64,000 nt of DNA from Bacteroidota bacterium (GCA_030706735.1 JAUZNZ010000007.1:100764-164763), one strand, 5' to 3'. Counted from the first letter of the stretch, positions 9,460-19,224 are shown. Notes: generated by a model not told the origin, from the letters alone. Numbers and translations are program-made.

Positions 9460-10542
9460 TTACTCCATCAGTCCGGCGATGATGCGGTGAAAATGATGCG
9501 TGCCCTGCTCCCTGGTCACGGAATACCTCCCATGCCGGTAGAACCGGGATCGAATCCCTTTTTGAACGGCTTCGACGACCTCCTCGTCTTCTCCTTCTAC
9601 CCGATCGAGGCCAGCGCCTGCACCCTTGTCATACCGTGACTCGTCCGCGACATAGGTGCGGAAGGCGACCCTGGTCTCGCGCAGGCTCACCGGCATGACG
9701 ATATTCACCGAAAGTCCCCAGGGGTAGAAGTTGAACATCAGATTCGGGAAGATAAAGAAATAGTAAGCGGCCACTTTCTTACCATAATCCGGCGAACCGG
9801 GGGGCAGATCGAAACAATCTTCGTCCTCCCTGGCGATCCCCAGCTGGAGGTTCGAGTAGCGGAAGAGTTCGGTCGTATAGCTGCCGAAATCAATGACCTC
9901 ATTGAGTCCGGCATGAACGAAGGGGATATGAAAGCCTTCGAGGTAGTTTTCGCAATAGAGCGCCCAGTGAGCCTTCACGGAAAAATCCCGGGACCGGTCC
10001 GGGCGAAACTGATAGTCGGAAAAAGGGAGCCAGCGGAGGCGATCGATCATGTCGCCGAGGAAGTGGCCGGGGTCGGAAGAGAGGCCGGGCGAGGTAAACA
10101 GCCATTTGCCCCATTGGAATAAGGGCAGGCGGGCGAGGTCATCGGCCGGGGAGGGAAAGTCCAGCACCTCCTTGAATTCGGGCATGGACCGGAACTTTCC
10201 GTCGGGATGAAATTGCCTGCCATGATAACGACAGCGGATATGAGGCGAGGAACAGGGTTCGTGCACCAGAATATTTCCCCGATGGGTGCAGACATTCGAA
10301 AGCAGGTGGAGGGCATTCCCCTGGTCCCTGACCAGGAGCAGCGGCTCATCGAGATAATCGGCGAGGAGGGTGAAGGGAACCATGTCCCCTGGTTGGCGCA
10401 CCTGGTCGGTGTCGCCGACGAATTGCCAGGAGGGGGCGAATAATTTTTTCTTTGCCTCCCCGAACAGTTGAGGATCGGTATAGAATGCCGTGTCGGGCGT
10501 TCTGGCTTTGGCAATATCCGGGTCGATGTCGAATCTCGGCAT
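9460..10542 (-). CDS. Rieske [2Fe-2S] aromatic-ring-hydroxylating-type oxygenase, alpha subunit
   Basis: 360 residues from the ATG at 10542; a longer frame to 10704 would run into the divergent msrC gene and lacks homology, so I chose this start. The Rieske ligands are C85, H87, C104 and H107 (CTH...CRYH). The mononuclear iron site is visible as CENYLEGFHIPFVH with H205 and H210. This is the terminal oxygenase architecture (Rieske domain then SRPBCC catalytic domain), near the carnitine/choline monooxygenase branch. No reductase gene is adjacent. Coupling to an APC permease (5 bp) hints at an amino-acid-like or quaternary amine substrate; that is inference. Confidence 0.82.
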   Translation of the reverse strand: MPRFDIDPDIAKARTPDTAFYTDPQLFGEAKKKLFAPSWQFVGDTDQVRQPGDMVPFTLLADYLDEPLLLVRDQGNALHLLSNVCTHRGNILVHEPCSSPHIRCRYHGRQFHPDGKFRSMPEFKEVLDFPSPADDLARLPLFQWGKWLFTSPGLSSDPGHFLGDMIDRLRWLPFSDYQFRPDRSRDFSVKAHWALYCENYLEGFHIPFVHAGLNEVIDFGSYTTELFRYSNLQLGIAREDEDCFDLPPGSPDYGKKVAAYYFFIFPNLMFNFYPWGLSVNIVMPVSLRETRVAFRTYVADESRYDKGAGAGLDRVEGEDEEVVEAVQKGIRSRFYRHGRYSVTREQGTHHFHRIIAGLME

Positions 10543-10628
10543 GAGGGGAAGGCGGAAAATTCCGCCGGGCTGTAAGATAAGAAAGACCCGGGACCCGCTG
10601 TTATTTTTAAAGACCCTAAATTTGCCAA

Positions 10629-11111
10629 ATGTCAGAAGACCTGCATATCGCCACCGGCAGCAAGCGTGAGCGCTATGACTCGCTGTTGCCACAGATCCGG
10701 GCATTGATGGAAGGGGAAACCGATCCGGTAGCCAATTTGGCCAATCTGGTCGCCGCCCTCAAGGAACAATTCGGATGGCTATGGGTCGGGTTTTACCTTG
10801 TAAAGGACGATCAGCTGGTGGTCGGACCTTTCCAGGGCCCCGTGGCCTGCACCCGCATACGAAAGGGGAAGGGAGTCTGCGGAACAAGCTGGGCCAGGGA
10901 AGAGACCCTGATCGTGCCCGACGTGGAAGCTTTTCCGGGACATATCGCGTGCAGCAGCTTATCGCGGTCTGAAATAGTGGTGCCCGTTTTCAATAATGGA
11001 AAGGTATGCGGCGTTCTTGACTGCGACAGCGTGGAGCTGAATGCCTTCGATGAAGAGGATCGGCGCCGGCTCGAAGAACTGGTACGGGATATTCCCGGAT
11101 TGAATAGGTAA
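10629..11111 (+). CDS. msrC: Free methionine-(R)-sulfoxide reductase (GAF domain)
   Basis: 160 residues, one GAF domain. The three redox cysteines have the spacing of the E. coli enzyme: C74, C84 and C108 (in ACTRIRKG, GVCGTSW and HIACSS). The conserved WVGFY and EIVVPV segments are present. The enzyme reduces free L-methionine-(R)-sulfoxide with thioredoxin in the cytosol, a repair and scavenging role under oxidative stress. It is divergent from the Rieske gene (86 bp between the starts) and is followed after 14 bp by a polysaccharide deacetylase, possibly in one transcript. Confidence 0.92.
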   Translation: MSEDLHIATGSKRERYDSLLPQIRALMEGETDPVANLANLVAALKEQFGWLWVGFYLVKDDQLVVGPFQGPVACTRIRKGKGVCGTSWAREETLIVPDVEAFPGHIACSSLSRSEIVVPVFNNGKVCGVLDCDSVELNAFDEEDRRRLEELVRDIPGLNR

Positions 11112-11125
11112 TCATAAAAAACAAC

Positions 11126-11902
11126 ATGACGAAAAAACGCTTGCTCTCCGTCCTGACCGCTCTAGTATTCGCTCTCATCGCAGAAGGCCAGGTGCCTGCC
11201 GCTTCGGTTATCCTGGGCCGCAAGGAAGTCCCCATACTTTGCTATCACCAGGTCCGGGATTGGAAGCCGACCGATTCGAAGGTCTCGAAGGACTATATCA
11301 TGCCGCCAGCGAATCTGAGGGCGGAATTGCAGATGCTGGCCGACAGCGGTTATCACAGCATCCTGCCCGATCAACTTTATGCCTACCTGACCAAGGGCAC
11401 CGCGCTGCCTTCCAAGCCGATCATGCTGACCTTCGACGATACGGATGAGGACCAATACACGGTCGCGTTCCCGGAATTGAAAAAGCATGGATTCAAAGGG
11501 GTGTTCTTTATTATGACCATTTCGTTAGGAAAGCTGCCCCATTACATGACCAGGGAGCAGGTGAAGGAGCTCTACCAGGCGGGCAATGTGATCGGCAGCC
11601 ATACCTGGGATCACCATAATGTAAAGAAATACCAGGGGAATGATTGGGTGATACAGATCGACAAGCCCACCAAACAACTGGAAGCCATTACGGGCGCTCC
11701 GATCCGTTACTTCGCCTATCCTTTCGGTTTGTGGAACCGGCAGGCGATACCCGAACTGAAAAAGAGAGGCTTTGTGGCAGCGTTTCAACTGGCTGACAAA
11801 ATGGACCCGCAAGATCCGCTATACACTATACGACGTATCATCGTGGCCGGGGGATGGAGCCTCAAGACCTTCCATGCCGCGATCGTGCGGGATTTTCATT
11901 GA
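11126..11902 (+). CDS. Secreted polysaccharide deacetylase (NodB domain, CE4)
   Basis: 258 residues with a signal peptide of about 21 residues (ending FALIAEG). The NodB motifs are present: TFDD at 102-105 (catalytic base Asp and metal Asp) and the metal-binding SHTWDHH at about 158-164 (H159 and H163), then a Y-F-A-Y-P-F-G motif (about 196-202). Such enzymes remove N- or O-acetyl groups from chitin, peptidoglycan, xylan or poly-N-acetylglucosamine. The substrate is not evident here. It would work in the periplasm or at the surface. Confidence 0.85.
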   Translation: MTKKRLLSVLTALVFALIAEGQVPAASVILGRKEVPILCYHQVRDWKPTDSKVSKDYIMPPANLRAELQMLADSGYHSILPDQLYAYLTKGTALPSKPIMLTFDDTDEDQYTVAFPELKKHGFKGVFFIMTISLGKLPHYMTREQVKELYQAGNVIGSHTWDHHNVKKYQGNDWVIQIDKPTKQLEAITGAPIRYFAYPFGLWNRQAIPELKKRGFVAAFQLADKMDPQDPLYTIRRIIVAGGWSLKTFHAAIVRDFH

Positions 11903-11939
11903 GGCGCTGCTCGTGTTAGATTTGCATAAACTTATCGGT

Positions 11940-12203
11940 ATGAAAAAATTATGGATCTTCTATACCTGCCTTTTGCTGCCTATGGTTGGCCCCATGATCA
12001 TAATTTTCGATCGGGATGTTCGTGAGCATTTACCGGCCAATTCTGTCTTGTGGTTCCTGTTGACCTACATCTTCGTATATCGTCAAATCATTTGCGGAAT
12101 ACGTTTGGTCCAAGGGCAAAAGATATCAACCTCTCAATTCTTCTACAATTTCATTCCTGGTTGGAATTCGAAATATTCGGGATACTTGTTTTTTGGCAAG
12201 TAA
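11940..12203 (+). CDS. Small membrane protein, hypothetical
   Basis: 87 residues from ATG at 11940 (MKKLWIFYTC). Two hydrophobic segments (about 4-22 and 35-52) and an aromatic, basic C-terminus (FFYNFIPGWNSKYSGYLFFGK). I do not recognise a family. A longer frame from 11772 overlaps the deacetylase gene and is unlikely. The gene ends 8 bp from the convergent haloperoxidase-like gene. Confidence 0.5.
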   Translation: MKKLWIFYTCLLLPMVGPMIIIFDRDVREHLPANSVLWFLLTYIFVYRQIICGIRLVQGQKISTSQFFYNFIPGWNSKYSGYLFFGK

Positions 12204-12211
12204 TCCGGGGG

Positions 12212-13531
12212 TTATTTTTTCAGCCGGATCTTTTTGACGACCCACTCGCCGATCTGGCGGCCTTCGAGCAGACCGGTCTCGATCGCGGGGCGATAGTGAA
12301 TGCCGCCATACAGTCGCGAGACGGCGGCCTCGGCGGAGGCCTCGGTGAAGGAGTTGAAATGGCGAACGGGCAGACCGAATTCCTGTTCCGAGCTGTCGTC
12401 GAAGGCATAATGGTCGCCGAGCCATGAGGTGAGCACCTGGGCTGCGGCCGATGAGATCACGCTATGTCCGCTGGTATATTCCGGGAAGGGAGGCGTTTGC
12501 AGAACGGGACGCCAGGTTTCGTCTATGTAGGCGTCGATATAGGTTTCGGGACGAATGACATTCGTCCTGTATTTCTCATCCCAGCAGCTGATGAAGGCAT
12601 CGAACAGAGCGATCGAGGTCAAGGTGTAGAGCGCGGCCGATTCGATCATGTCCATATGCTGTTGTCTCGCCACGATGCCAACGATGGAGATCCAGTGGCC
12701 ACCCGGGGAGATCTTTTTCAGGGCGAAATGCAGATGACCTTCCATGCTCACGGCGAAGGGATTGCAGTCCCAGAAATTGGCCAGGTCCTTTTGGTCCGCG
12801 GTCAAATGATTGCCGGTTTGATAGACGTCGTAGGCCAGTATGTAGAAAGCGCTGCCTGAGTCCTTGCTGAAGGCCGGCGGAGGAGGAGGCCGGAATTGGC
12901 TACAGGTATCGAGTGCAATCAGCCTGATCTTATTCCAATACGGTTCAATGGCCGCCATATAAGCCGGCGGCGTAGGGACCCATTTGCCTTCCCGATTAAC
13001 CAGGCGATAGCGTGGGAGCTTGCGCGTCTCGCGATACTGGTCCATCTCCGCCCATCTTATGACCGAGTCGGCAACCTGGCGCCCATAGGCCAGGGAGGAG
13101 GAGTAGAGAGCCGGGGAAATGTGCGCGGACGGCACGTGAAAATTTTTTAGGATCGCCCTGGTGGAATCCTCCACGGCCTGTTCCGAAAAAAGGAGGCGCT
13201 TGCTAACCAGCATAAATGCGTATACGGCGGAAAGGGAGGGCCGGGTTAATTTTGCAGGCGCCGGAATATGCGGAAAGGACCTGATCTGGCCGTAGAGGGA
13301 TGCATATTGTCCGGGATGGGCTTTTGCGAGCGCTTCGTAGGCCGCGATATTCGTATACAAATAAATGCGACTTGCTACGGGCGGGGAAAAGATATCGTGT
13401 ACCATGATATCGGTGATCGCCGATTCGGCACGGTGAAGGGGCGCGGCGTCACCCGGTTGGGTAAAGCCGGGCCTGCCTGTGATGAGCAAGACCAAAAGGA
13501 AGCCGGCTGCATATGACCAACGGGCTATCAT
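12212..13531 (-). CDS. Vanadium-dependent haloperoxidase-type / PAP2-superfamily protein
   Basis: 439 residues with a signal peptide (ends GFTQ). The PAP2/vanadate-binding residues are visible: Y-R-T-N-V-I-R-P (first motif; family K-x6-RP partly kept as KYRTNVIRP), TSGHS at about 353-357, and SRLYGGIH with R406 and H412. These bind vanadate or phosphate in haloperoxidases and acid phosphatases. Bacteroidota homologues often sit near SusC/SusD genes; most are uncharacterised. Its start overlaps the FG-GAP protein's stop (ATGA, 13528-13531), so they are translationally coupled. Halide oxidation cannot be claimed from sequence; a phosphatase activity is equally possible. Confidence 0.8.
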   Translation of the reverse strand: MIARWSYAAGFLLVLLITGRPGFTQPGDAAPLHRAESAITDIMVHDIFSPPVASRIYLYTNIAAYEALAKAHPGQYASLYGQIRSFPHIPAPAKLTRPSLSAVYAFMLVSKRLLFSEQAVEDSTRAILKNFHVPSAHISPALYSSSLAYGRQVADSVIRWAEMDQYRETRKLPRYRLVNREGKWVPTPPAYMAAIEPYWNKIRLIALDTCSQFRPPPPPAFSKDSGSAFYILAYDVYQTGNHLTADQKDLANFWDCNPFAVSMEGHLHFALKKISPGGHWISIVGIVARQQHMDMIESAALYTLTSIALFDAFISCWDEKYRTNVIRPETYIDAYIDETWRPVLQTPPFPEYTSGHSVISSAAAQVLTSWLGDHYAFDDSSEQEFGLPVRHFNSFTEASAEAAVSRLYGGIHYRPAIETGLLEGRQIGEWVVKKIRLKK

Positions 13532-16500
13532 GGCTTATTTACTTTAAGTACCTGCATGGCATCGTCATTTTTTGCGACGACCAGCATGCGATCGCCCGCC
13601 CTGTTCTTGATTTCCAATATGCCTCGCACGTCACCACCGATATAGGCCCCGCTGAGGGCCGGATCGACGGGCACGAACCTACCTGTAGACGAAAAGCCCG
13701 GGAAGAGGGTGCCGTCATCGACGCGACCGCCCGGGCCTTTTCGCGGCGCAACGCCCTTGAGCAGGAGACCCAGGCTGGCATCGCAACGCCCCAACTGAGT
13801 ACGGTAAGGAAAAAAATTCCCTGCGATGATCATATCTTTTACGCTGTCCCCGTCAAAGTCGTCGACGGCCACGCCGTATATTTTCGAAAATTGTGCTTGC
13901 AGGGGCAGGGGATTGAAGGCAAATTGTCCATGACCGTTGTTGTGCAATATGCCCGAAGCAAGCTCGTCACAATGGTACACTTTTGCCTTTTCTAACTTTT
14001 CCTTAGGGAAAATGTCTTCCATGGTGGCGTCGGCGTAGTCGCTGTATTTGATGAATTTCTTTTTCAGGCCATTGATCTGATCAAGCAGTTCGTCGCGCGA
14101 AGCCATAGGATAGCTTTTGCCCTGGATGTAGTAGCAAAAAATGGGATCGATCGTACCATTGTCATCGAAGTCCGCGGCGTATAAGGTCATAGGTTGTTTG
14201 GGGCTGGCCTTGAACTGCTCGTTATAGCCGCAGTTACCAAGGATGAAATCGATGTTTCCGTCGCCTTCGATATCGGCGGCCGTGATTGAGGACCACATGC
14301 CGCTCAGGTGAGTCAGGCCCGCCGATGACGAGACGTCTTTGAGATGACCGTTATTGTTTTGAAAAAGCAGGACGGGCATCCAGTCGCCGGCGATGAGCAG
14401 GTCGGGGTATTGGTCATGATCGATATCCGCCCAGGCCGCCGCCGTAACCATGCCCGGCATACGCAGGGCGGGACAAACCTGGTCGGTGACGTCGGTAAAG
14501 TGGACGACGCCGTCTTTCGAGTCATTGTGCAGCAGGTAGCTTTTCGATGGGGTCGGGAAGGCTCCCGACACTCCGCGCCCGCCTACAAAGAGATCCATGC
14601 GTCCGTCGTGATCGAAGTCCCCCGCGGCGATGGCGAGCTTGCTGCTGCCCATTGGCGGAAGCGTGCCCGGGGGCGCCTTGGTGAAATTTCCTTTTCCGTC
14701 GTTCAGAAAGAGTTGATCCTGGTAAAATTCGGAACCGTCGCTATACTCGTTACCGCCGGACACGATATAGAGATCGAGGTCGCCATCGTTGTCCGCGTCG
14801 AAGAAAATGGCATTCACCTGCTCATGATCGGCGTCTGCGCTCCAAGGTTGGTGCAGGGAAGGAACGAAGCGGCCGTCCACCGTTTGAAGGAAGAGCTGGC
14901 CCGGCTGGCCGATCGCCCCGCCGACGAAAACGTCTTCGACCCCGTCGCCATTTACGTCGCCTTTCGCCAGGGCCGGCCCTTGCCGGGATAGCTGATAAGG
15001 CAGGAGGGGTTCGTCCTTGAAGTCGATGAAGTCATTTTCTTTATGCCGGAAGGACAGGCCGGAGGATTCGGTGATGTCCGAGAAGGGGCGATTGGGGGCC
15101 AGGACCGGCGTGGATGCGGGCGCCGCGGACGTGGGGGGCGCGGGGGGCGCAGGCGACGTGGGGGGCGCGGGCGCGGCATCCTTTTCGTCGAGGTCCAGCG
15201 TTTGGTCAGCAGGCGGATGGTTAAGCAAGGAGGCCTTACCATCGGGCCAGGCGATGCGAAGCTGCTGAATCGATTGCTCTTTGGGAAATCCAAAGAAAAG
15301 TTCGGGGGCCATCGTCGATTGGTAGCCACGAACGGGGTACATCTCGAGGTACTGTTTAGTACCATCGGAGGTGGTCAGGATCGCTTTGGCGCCATAGGCT
15401 TTTGTGTTGAGGCCAGTGCCGGCGAGATGAAGCCTGATATAATGGTTCTTCTTTATTTCGCTTTCGTTATTGCGATAGATGAAGGGCGGCTCATTGTTAT
15501 TACAGACCACCAGGTCGAGATCGCCGTCATTGTCGAGGTCGGCATAGGCTGCGGCGTTTGAAACCGAAGGCCGGTTCAATCCCCAGTCGGCGGTCTCGTT
15601 CGAGAAGCAGAGGTTATGCTCGTTACGGAAACCGTAATTACTCAATTTATTTGAAGGCATCTTGCTCACCAGGTCATAGGTCTGAAAATTCTGGTGTCCC
15701 TGTTTGAGAGCGGCCATCCGTGCATCGGCCACCGTATATTTCAGGAAATCCATGTTCGTAAAATCGCGGAGGTAGCCATTACTGATAAAAAGATCCTTCC
15801 AGCCGTCATTATCGAAGTCGGCGAAGAGGCCGGCCCAGCTCCAGTCGGTATTCGACACCCCTGCCAACTGGCCGATCTCGCTAAACCGGAGATTGCCTTT
15901 TTCATCCACGCCCTCATTCAGTTGCAGCATATTGCGCATTTGCTGGTGGTAGTAGCCGCTGTCCAGGAGGAGGTGGTACTCGTCGTATTCGTCGGGACCC
16001 TTCAGTAACTTTTGCCGGTGGTTGTCCTCCGGCAGCATGTCCAGGGTGAGCACGTCGGGCCGCCCATCGTTATTGTAATCGGCAATATCTGATCCCATAG
16101 AATATTTGGAGATATGCGCGAAGGACCTTTCCAGGGACTCGGTGAAGGTGCCATCACGGTTATTGATGTAGAAGCAATCCTTTTCCGTATAGTCGCTGGT
16201 CGTATAGATATCGGGCCAGCCATCGCCGTTGACGTCAGCGACCGTTACGCTAAGGCCGAAATTGAGGGCATTGTTCACGATGCCGGCTTGTAAGGTCACA
16301 TCCGTAAAATGCATTTTTCCATTGGCGTCGCGGTCATTCCGGAAGAGGCGGTTGCCGAAATTGAAATTGGGCGTGGAGCGGGTCTTGCGCGTATTGAGAA
16401 AGGGATTGTAGGTATGATTCGAATGATCAAGCAGAAACATATCCAGGTCGCCGTCATGATCAAAATCGAAGAAGACGGCCTGTGTAGATTGGGTGCCGGG

Positions 16501-17085
16501 CGCATCGAGTCCATACTCTCTGGCCATCTCCTTGAAAACCGGGATGCCGTCCTTGCCGATCCCCTGGCAGATGAACAGTTCATTGCTGAGCTTTGCCGGG
16601 TCGTCGTATTTTCCGGAATGGCAGACATACATATCCATCAGGCCGTCGCCATTAACGTCGGCGAGGCTGACCCCCGTACTCCAGGTGCCGTTGCCCCCTA
16701 CCCCAGCCTGCTTCGTGACGTCTTCGAAATGAAAATTGCCTCTGTTGAGGTAGAGCTTGTTCTGGCCCGTATTGCTGGAAAAAAAGAGATCATTCAGGCC
16801 GTCGTGGTTGAAATCGGCTATTCCGACTCCTGCGCCATTATAGAGATATTCATAGCGGAGGACGTTGAGAGAATCGTCCTCGCGGATCTTATTCTGGAAA
16901 GAGATGCCGGTCTGCTTTTCGGTCATCAGGGTGAATAAGGCGGATGGGGCCTGCTGCGCGTGGATCTGCGACGGCAGGAGGAGTGCCAGGATGCAGGGCC
17001 GGAGGCATGCTACGAGGCGGCCCTTTGGGCAGGGCCGCAGGCAATGAGCCAGGAACGGGCGGTATGGGGAGAGGGGTCGCTTCAT
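13528..17085 (-). CDS. FG-GAP/VCBS-repeat protein with ASPIC/UnbV domain (CRTAC1 family)
   Basis: 1185 residues, secreted (hydrophobic N-terminus, cleavage probably after QIHAQQ). Many FG-GAP beta-propeller blades are recognisable by calcium-binding D-x-N/D-x-D-G-x-x-D loops (DFNHDGLNDL, DVNGDGLMDM, DYNNDGRPDV, DFDHDGRMDL). Between two propeller halves is an ASPIC/UnbV domain (about 550-630: NTKAYGAKAILTTSDG, later FGFPKEQSIQQLRIAWPDG). A Pro/Ala/Ser-rich linker (about 635-665) divides the halves. Such proteins sit in the periplasm or on the surface and are thought to bind ligands or partners; no enzyme activity is known to me. It overlaps both neighbours by 4 bp, as the third of four coupled genes. 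Confidence 0.85.
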   Translation of the reverse strand: MKRPLSPYRPFLAHCLRPCPKGRLVACLRPCILALLLPSQIHAQQAPSALFTLMTEKQTGISFQNKIREDDSLNVLRYEYLYNGAGVGIADFNHDGLNDLFFSSNTGQNKLYLNRGNFHFEDVTKQAGVGGNGTWSTGVSLADVNGDGLMDMYVCHSGKYDDPAKLSNELFICQGIGKDGIPVFKEMAREYGLDAPGTQSTQAVFFDFDHDGDLDMFLLDHSNHTYNPFLNTRKTRSTPNFNFGNRLFRNDRDANGKMHFTDVTLQAGIVNNALNFGLSVTVADVNGDGWPDIYTTSDYTEKDCFYINNRDGTFTESLERSFAHISKYSMGSDIADYNNDGRPDVLTLDMLPEDNHRQKLLKGPDEYDEYHLLLDSGYYHQQMRNMLQLNEGVDEKGNLRFSEIGQLAGVSNTDWSWAGLFADFDNDGWKDLFISNGYLRDFTNMDFLKYTVADARMAALKQGHQNFQTYDLVSKMPSNKLSNYGFRNEHNLCFSNETADWGLNRPSVSNAAAYADLDNDGDLDLVVCNNNEPPFIYRNNESEIKKNHYIRLHLAGTGLNTKAYGAKAILTTSDGTKQYLEMYPVRGYQSTMAPELFFGFPKEQSIQQLRIAWPDGKASLLNHPPADQTLDLDEKDAAPAPPTSPAPPAPPTSAAPASTPVLAPNRPFSDITESSGLSFRHKENDFIDFKDEPLLPYQLSRQGPALAKGDVNGDGVEDVFVGGAIGQPGQLFLQTVDGRFVPSLHQPWSADADHEQVNAIFFDADNDGDLDLYIVSGGNEYSDGSEFYQDQLFLNDGKGNFTKAPPGTLPPMGSSKLAIAAGDFDHDGRMDLFVGGRGVSGAFPTPSKSYLLHNDSKDGVVHFTDVTDQVCPALRMPGMVTAAAWADIDHDQYPDLLIAGDWMPVLLFQNNNGHLKDVSSSAGLTHLSGMWSSITAADIEGDGNIDFILGNCGYNEQFKASPKQPMTLYAADFDDNGTIDPIFCYYIQGKSYPMASRDELLDQINGLKKKFIKYSDYADATMEDIFPKEKLEKAKVYHCDELASGILHNNGHGQFAFNPLPLQAQFSKIYGVAVDDFDGDSVKDMIIAGNFFPYRTQLGRCDASLGLLLKGVAPRKGPGGRVDDGTLFPGFSSTGRFVPVDPALSGAYIGGDVRGILEIKNRAGDRMLVVAKNDDAMQVLKVNKP

Positions 17086-18512
17086 TCCAGGTCAATATTT
17101 TCGTCGCCTTGCTTATATGGGAGGAAGCCCATCATGAGAGTCATCATTTCATCTTTCGTCCGCATATCCCCCATCGAAAAGACATTCTTCGGCGGACTGT
17201 TCGGATTGGAAGGATTGTCCTTCGTATTGTCGTAGGTGCATTCCAGGTGGATCACGGAACCTTTGGGCACGCGGATCGGATGCTTGAACCGGTAGATCTC
17301 CTGCCAGCGGAAATCCCATTCGGGGATGTGAACGAGGCGGATCGTATCGCCGGATGGCGTCGTGATGAAGGCCTTGTATTCTTTCCCTAGCAAGTGCATG
17401 TGCGGCCACACATAGAGCAGGGACTGGTCGGCGCTTGGATTGGTGACCTCCAGGCGAAAGGTCTGCACCGTATTGGCCTTGATATAGAATATCGGTTCGA
17501 TCTGCTGTTCGCCGATGCCACCGGAACCAAAACTGATGATCTTCATCGGGCGCGTGACGGGCGTCCGCTTAAAGAAGAGGTTGACCCCGCAGATGCTGCC
17601 CTCATCGGTCGCGGAAGGCGCGAAGTGTACCGTCATGAGGATGACGCCGCGCCTGGGCATGACCCATCCGAATTCTTTTGGAAAATATTCGTAGCTGGTA
17701 CCCGGGATCCATCCGCCATAGTAAGCCATGATCTTGCGATAGGGCATGTATTGGTCTACCTTGCTGCGATCGTCGTCGGTCAGATTGACGAATGATGCCG
17801 TGTTTTTGATATCTATGTGAGGATCCGGGACGGCCTGGACGGCATAGTTGGCGTGGTGGATCAACCGCTTGTTACTGCAAATGAATTCGATGGCCTCCAC
17901 ACTTGCGGAATCCTTGAGTTCGAAGGGGATCTTGAAGACAACGAAGCGTTCGGTATTGTCGCCGGCCAGCCTGAATGAATCGGTGGCGGTAAGGACGAGG
18001 TCGGGCTTGCGGTGATAGATGGTGCCGGGGATGGGGACGATTGGCACGACGGGAACATGAGACGCGGCGGACGCGCCGGGAGGAGCCTGGGATACGCCGG
18101 GAGGCAGTATGGGGACCGGTTTGCCCTGTGGGGCGCCGTTATCGATCCATTGGGTGATCAGCGCGATCTCGGCTTCGCTCAACGAACGCTCATTGGCAAA
18201 GTGGCTGTATTGCCGGTCGGCATGCCAGGGAGGCATATAATGTCGTTGAATGACGTCTTTGATGAAGGAGGCGCGTTTGGCTACGTCCTGCCAGGACAAC
18301 AGGGAAAAGGGTGCGGCTTCTCCGGGCTGGTGGCAGGCGGCGCACTTGGAGAGGATGATGGGGGCGATATCTTTTTCATAGGTGGGGGATTGGGTAGACG
18401 CGGGGGTTTGGGCGGATTTGTGGATTTGGGCGGGCGGCTCCTGTGTGGGGGCCGTTAGGGCGCGTAAAAGAAATATCGATAAGATAAAAGCGATCCTCAT
18501 ATCCAGTAACAA
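17082..18512 (-). CDS. Cytochrome c fused to PHM-like copper monooxygenase domain
   Basis: 476 residues, secreted (signal within the first 21). A c-type haem site CAACH is at 57-61, with a probable distal Met in HYMPPWHAD (about 102). The C-terminal half matches the copper type II, ascorbate-dependent monooxygenase fold: RLIHHANY, a VILMTVHFAP strand, the HxH pair in VWPHMHLLG, and a late Met-rich DEMMTLMMG, corresponding to the CuH and CuM ligands of PHM/DBM. Activity as a periplasmic hydroxylase fed with electrons through its own haem is plausible but inferred. It starts 3 bp after the redoxin gene's stop and overlaps the next gene by 4 bp. Confidence 0.8.
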   Translation of the reverse strand: MLLDMRIAFILSIFLLRALTAPTQEPPAQIHKSAQTPASTQSPTYEKDIAPIILSKCAACHQPGEAAPFSLLSWQDVAKRASFIKDVIQRHYMPPWHADRQYSHFANERSLSEAEIALITQWIDNGAPQGKPVPILPPGVSQAPPGASAASHVPVVPIVPIPGTIYHRKPDLVLTATDSFRLAGDNTERFVVFKIPFELKDSASVEAIEFICSNKRLIHHANYAVQAVPDPHIDIKNTASFVNLTDDDRSKVDQYMPYRKIMAYYGGWIPGTSYEYFPKEFGWVMPRRGVILMTVHFAPSATDEGSICGVNLFFKRTPVTRPMKIISFGSGGIGEQQIEPIFYIKANTVQTFRLEVTNPSADQSLLYVWPHMHLLGKEYKAFITTPSGDTIRLVHIPEWDFRWQEIYRFKHPIRVPKGSVIHLECTYDNTKDNPSNPNSPPKNVFSMGDMRTKDEMMTLMMGFLPYKQGDENIDLE

Positions 18513-18515
18513 CGT

Positions 18516-19199
18516 TTAGATATCATTGATGAGGCATCCCACGGGCCTGATCCTTTTTTCGGCAACGGGTTCCTTTTTCAGTGCGTGGTCGATGGCGTCG
18601 CGCAGGTAATACTCGGTTGGCCGGGCGCTGCGTTTGCCCAACTCTTTGACCCAATTGTCAATCGCGCCGGCATAGAGAAGGTCCTGGCGATCGTCGAGCA
18701 GGATGGCTTCGGGAGTGATCCCCGCCTGCAGATAACGGGAAAGCCGGAATGACCCGTCGATCAGCAAGGGGAAGGCGATCTTATATTTTTGGGCGAAGGC
18801 ATTGATGACGGTCGTCGAATAGGACTTTCCCGGAATGATGCCATAGACACATAGTCTGTCGCCGTATTCTTTGTGCAGCGCATTCAGGGTGACGGTATAG
18901 TTCTGGCAGAGCGGGCATTCGGGCGATAAGAATACAAAAAGGCAAAGTGTGGAGGCCCTGGGAGTGGCGGGCAGGTGGAATGCATTGCCGTTGCCTGCAA
19001 CGGTCAGAGGAAAGGAAGCCAGGGTAGCGGCGCTGAACACGGAATCGTTACCGGGTTGCAGCCGGGATGGGCCGTACAACCGGGGTTGGGAAAGGGGGAG
19101 GGGCTGCGGGTGCGACTGGGAAAGGGGGTGCGACTGTGCGTGGGCGAGCCGGCAACTCATGATCAACAGGAAAATGCTATAATAGGTAACCCTCCCCAT
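18516..19199 (-). CDS. Secreted redoxin-domain (AhpC/TSA-like) protein
   Basis: 227 residues with a signal peptide (ends AHAQ). A thioredoxin-fold core starts near residue 75; the redox site is PECPLCQNYT (CPLC, a CxxC dithiol), followed by a strand and GIIPGKSYST. The N-terminal linker is low-complexity (HPLSQSHPQPLPLSQP). In other bacteria a similar redoxin is fused directly to a cytochrome c/copper monooxygenase; here they are separate genes 3 bp apart, so the redoxin likely serves that enzyme. It is the first gene after the terminator that ends the SusCD transcript. Confidence 0.8.
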   Translation of the reverse strand: MGRVTYYSIFLLIMSCRLAHAQSHPLSQSHPQPLPLSQPRLYGPSRLQPGNDSVFSAATLASFPLTVAGNGNAFHLPATPRASTLCLFVFLSPECPLCQNYTVTLNALHKEYGDRLCVYGIIPGKSYSTTVINAFAQKYKIAFPLLIDGSFRLSRYLQAGITPEAILLDDRQDLLYAGAIDNWVKELGKRSARPTEYYLRDAIDHALKKEPVAEKRIRPVGCLINDI

Positions 19200-19224
19200 A
19201 TGCGTCTCAAGTTAGTAAAATAAT

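Noticed and set aside
9460..10704. Longer start for the Rieske oxygenase at 10704
   Set aside because: The extra 54 residues have no homology and would overlap the divergent msrC gene, whose start at 10629 is well supported.
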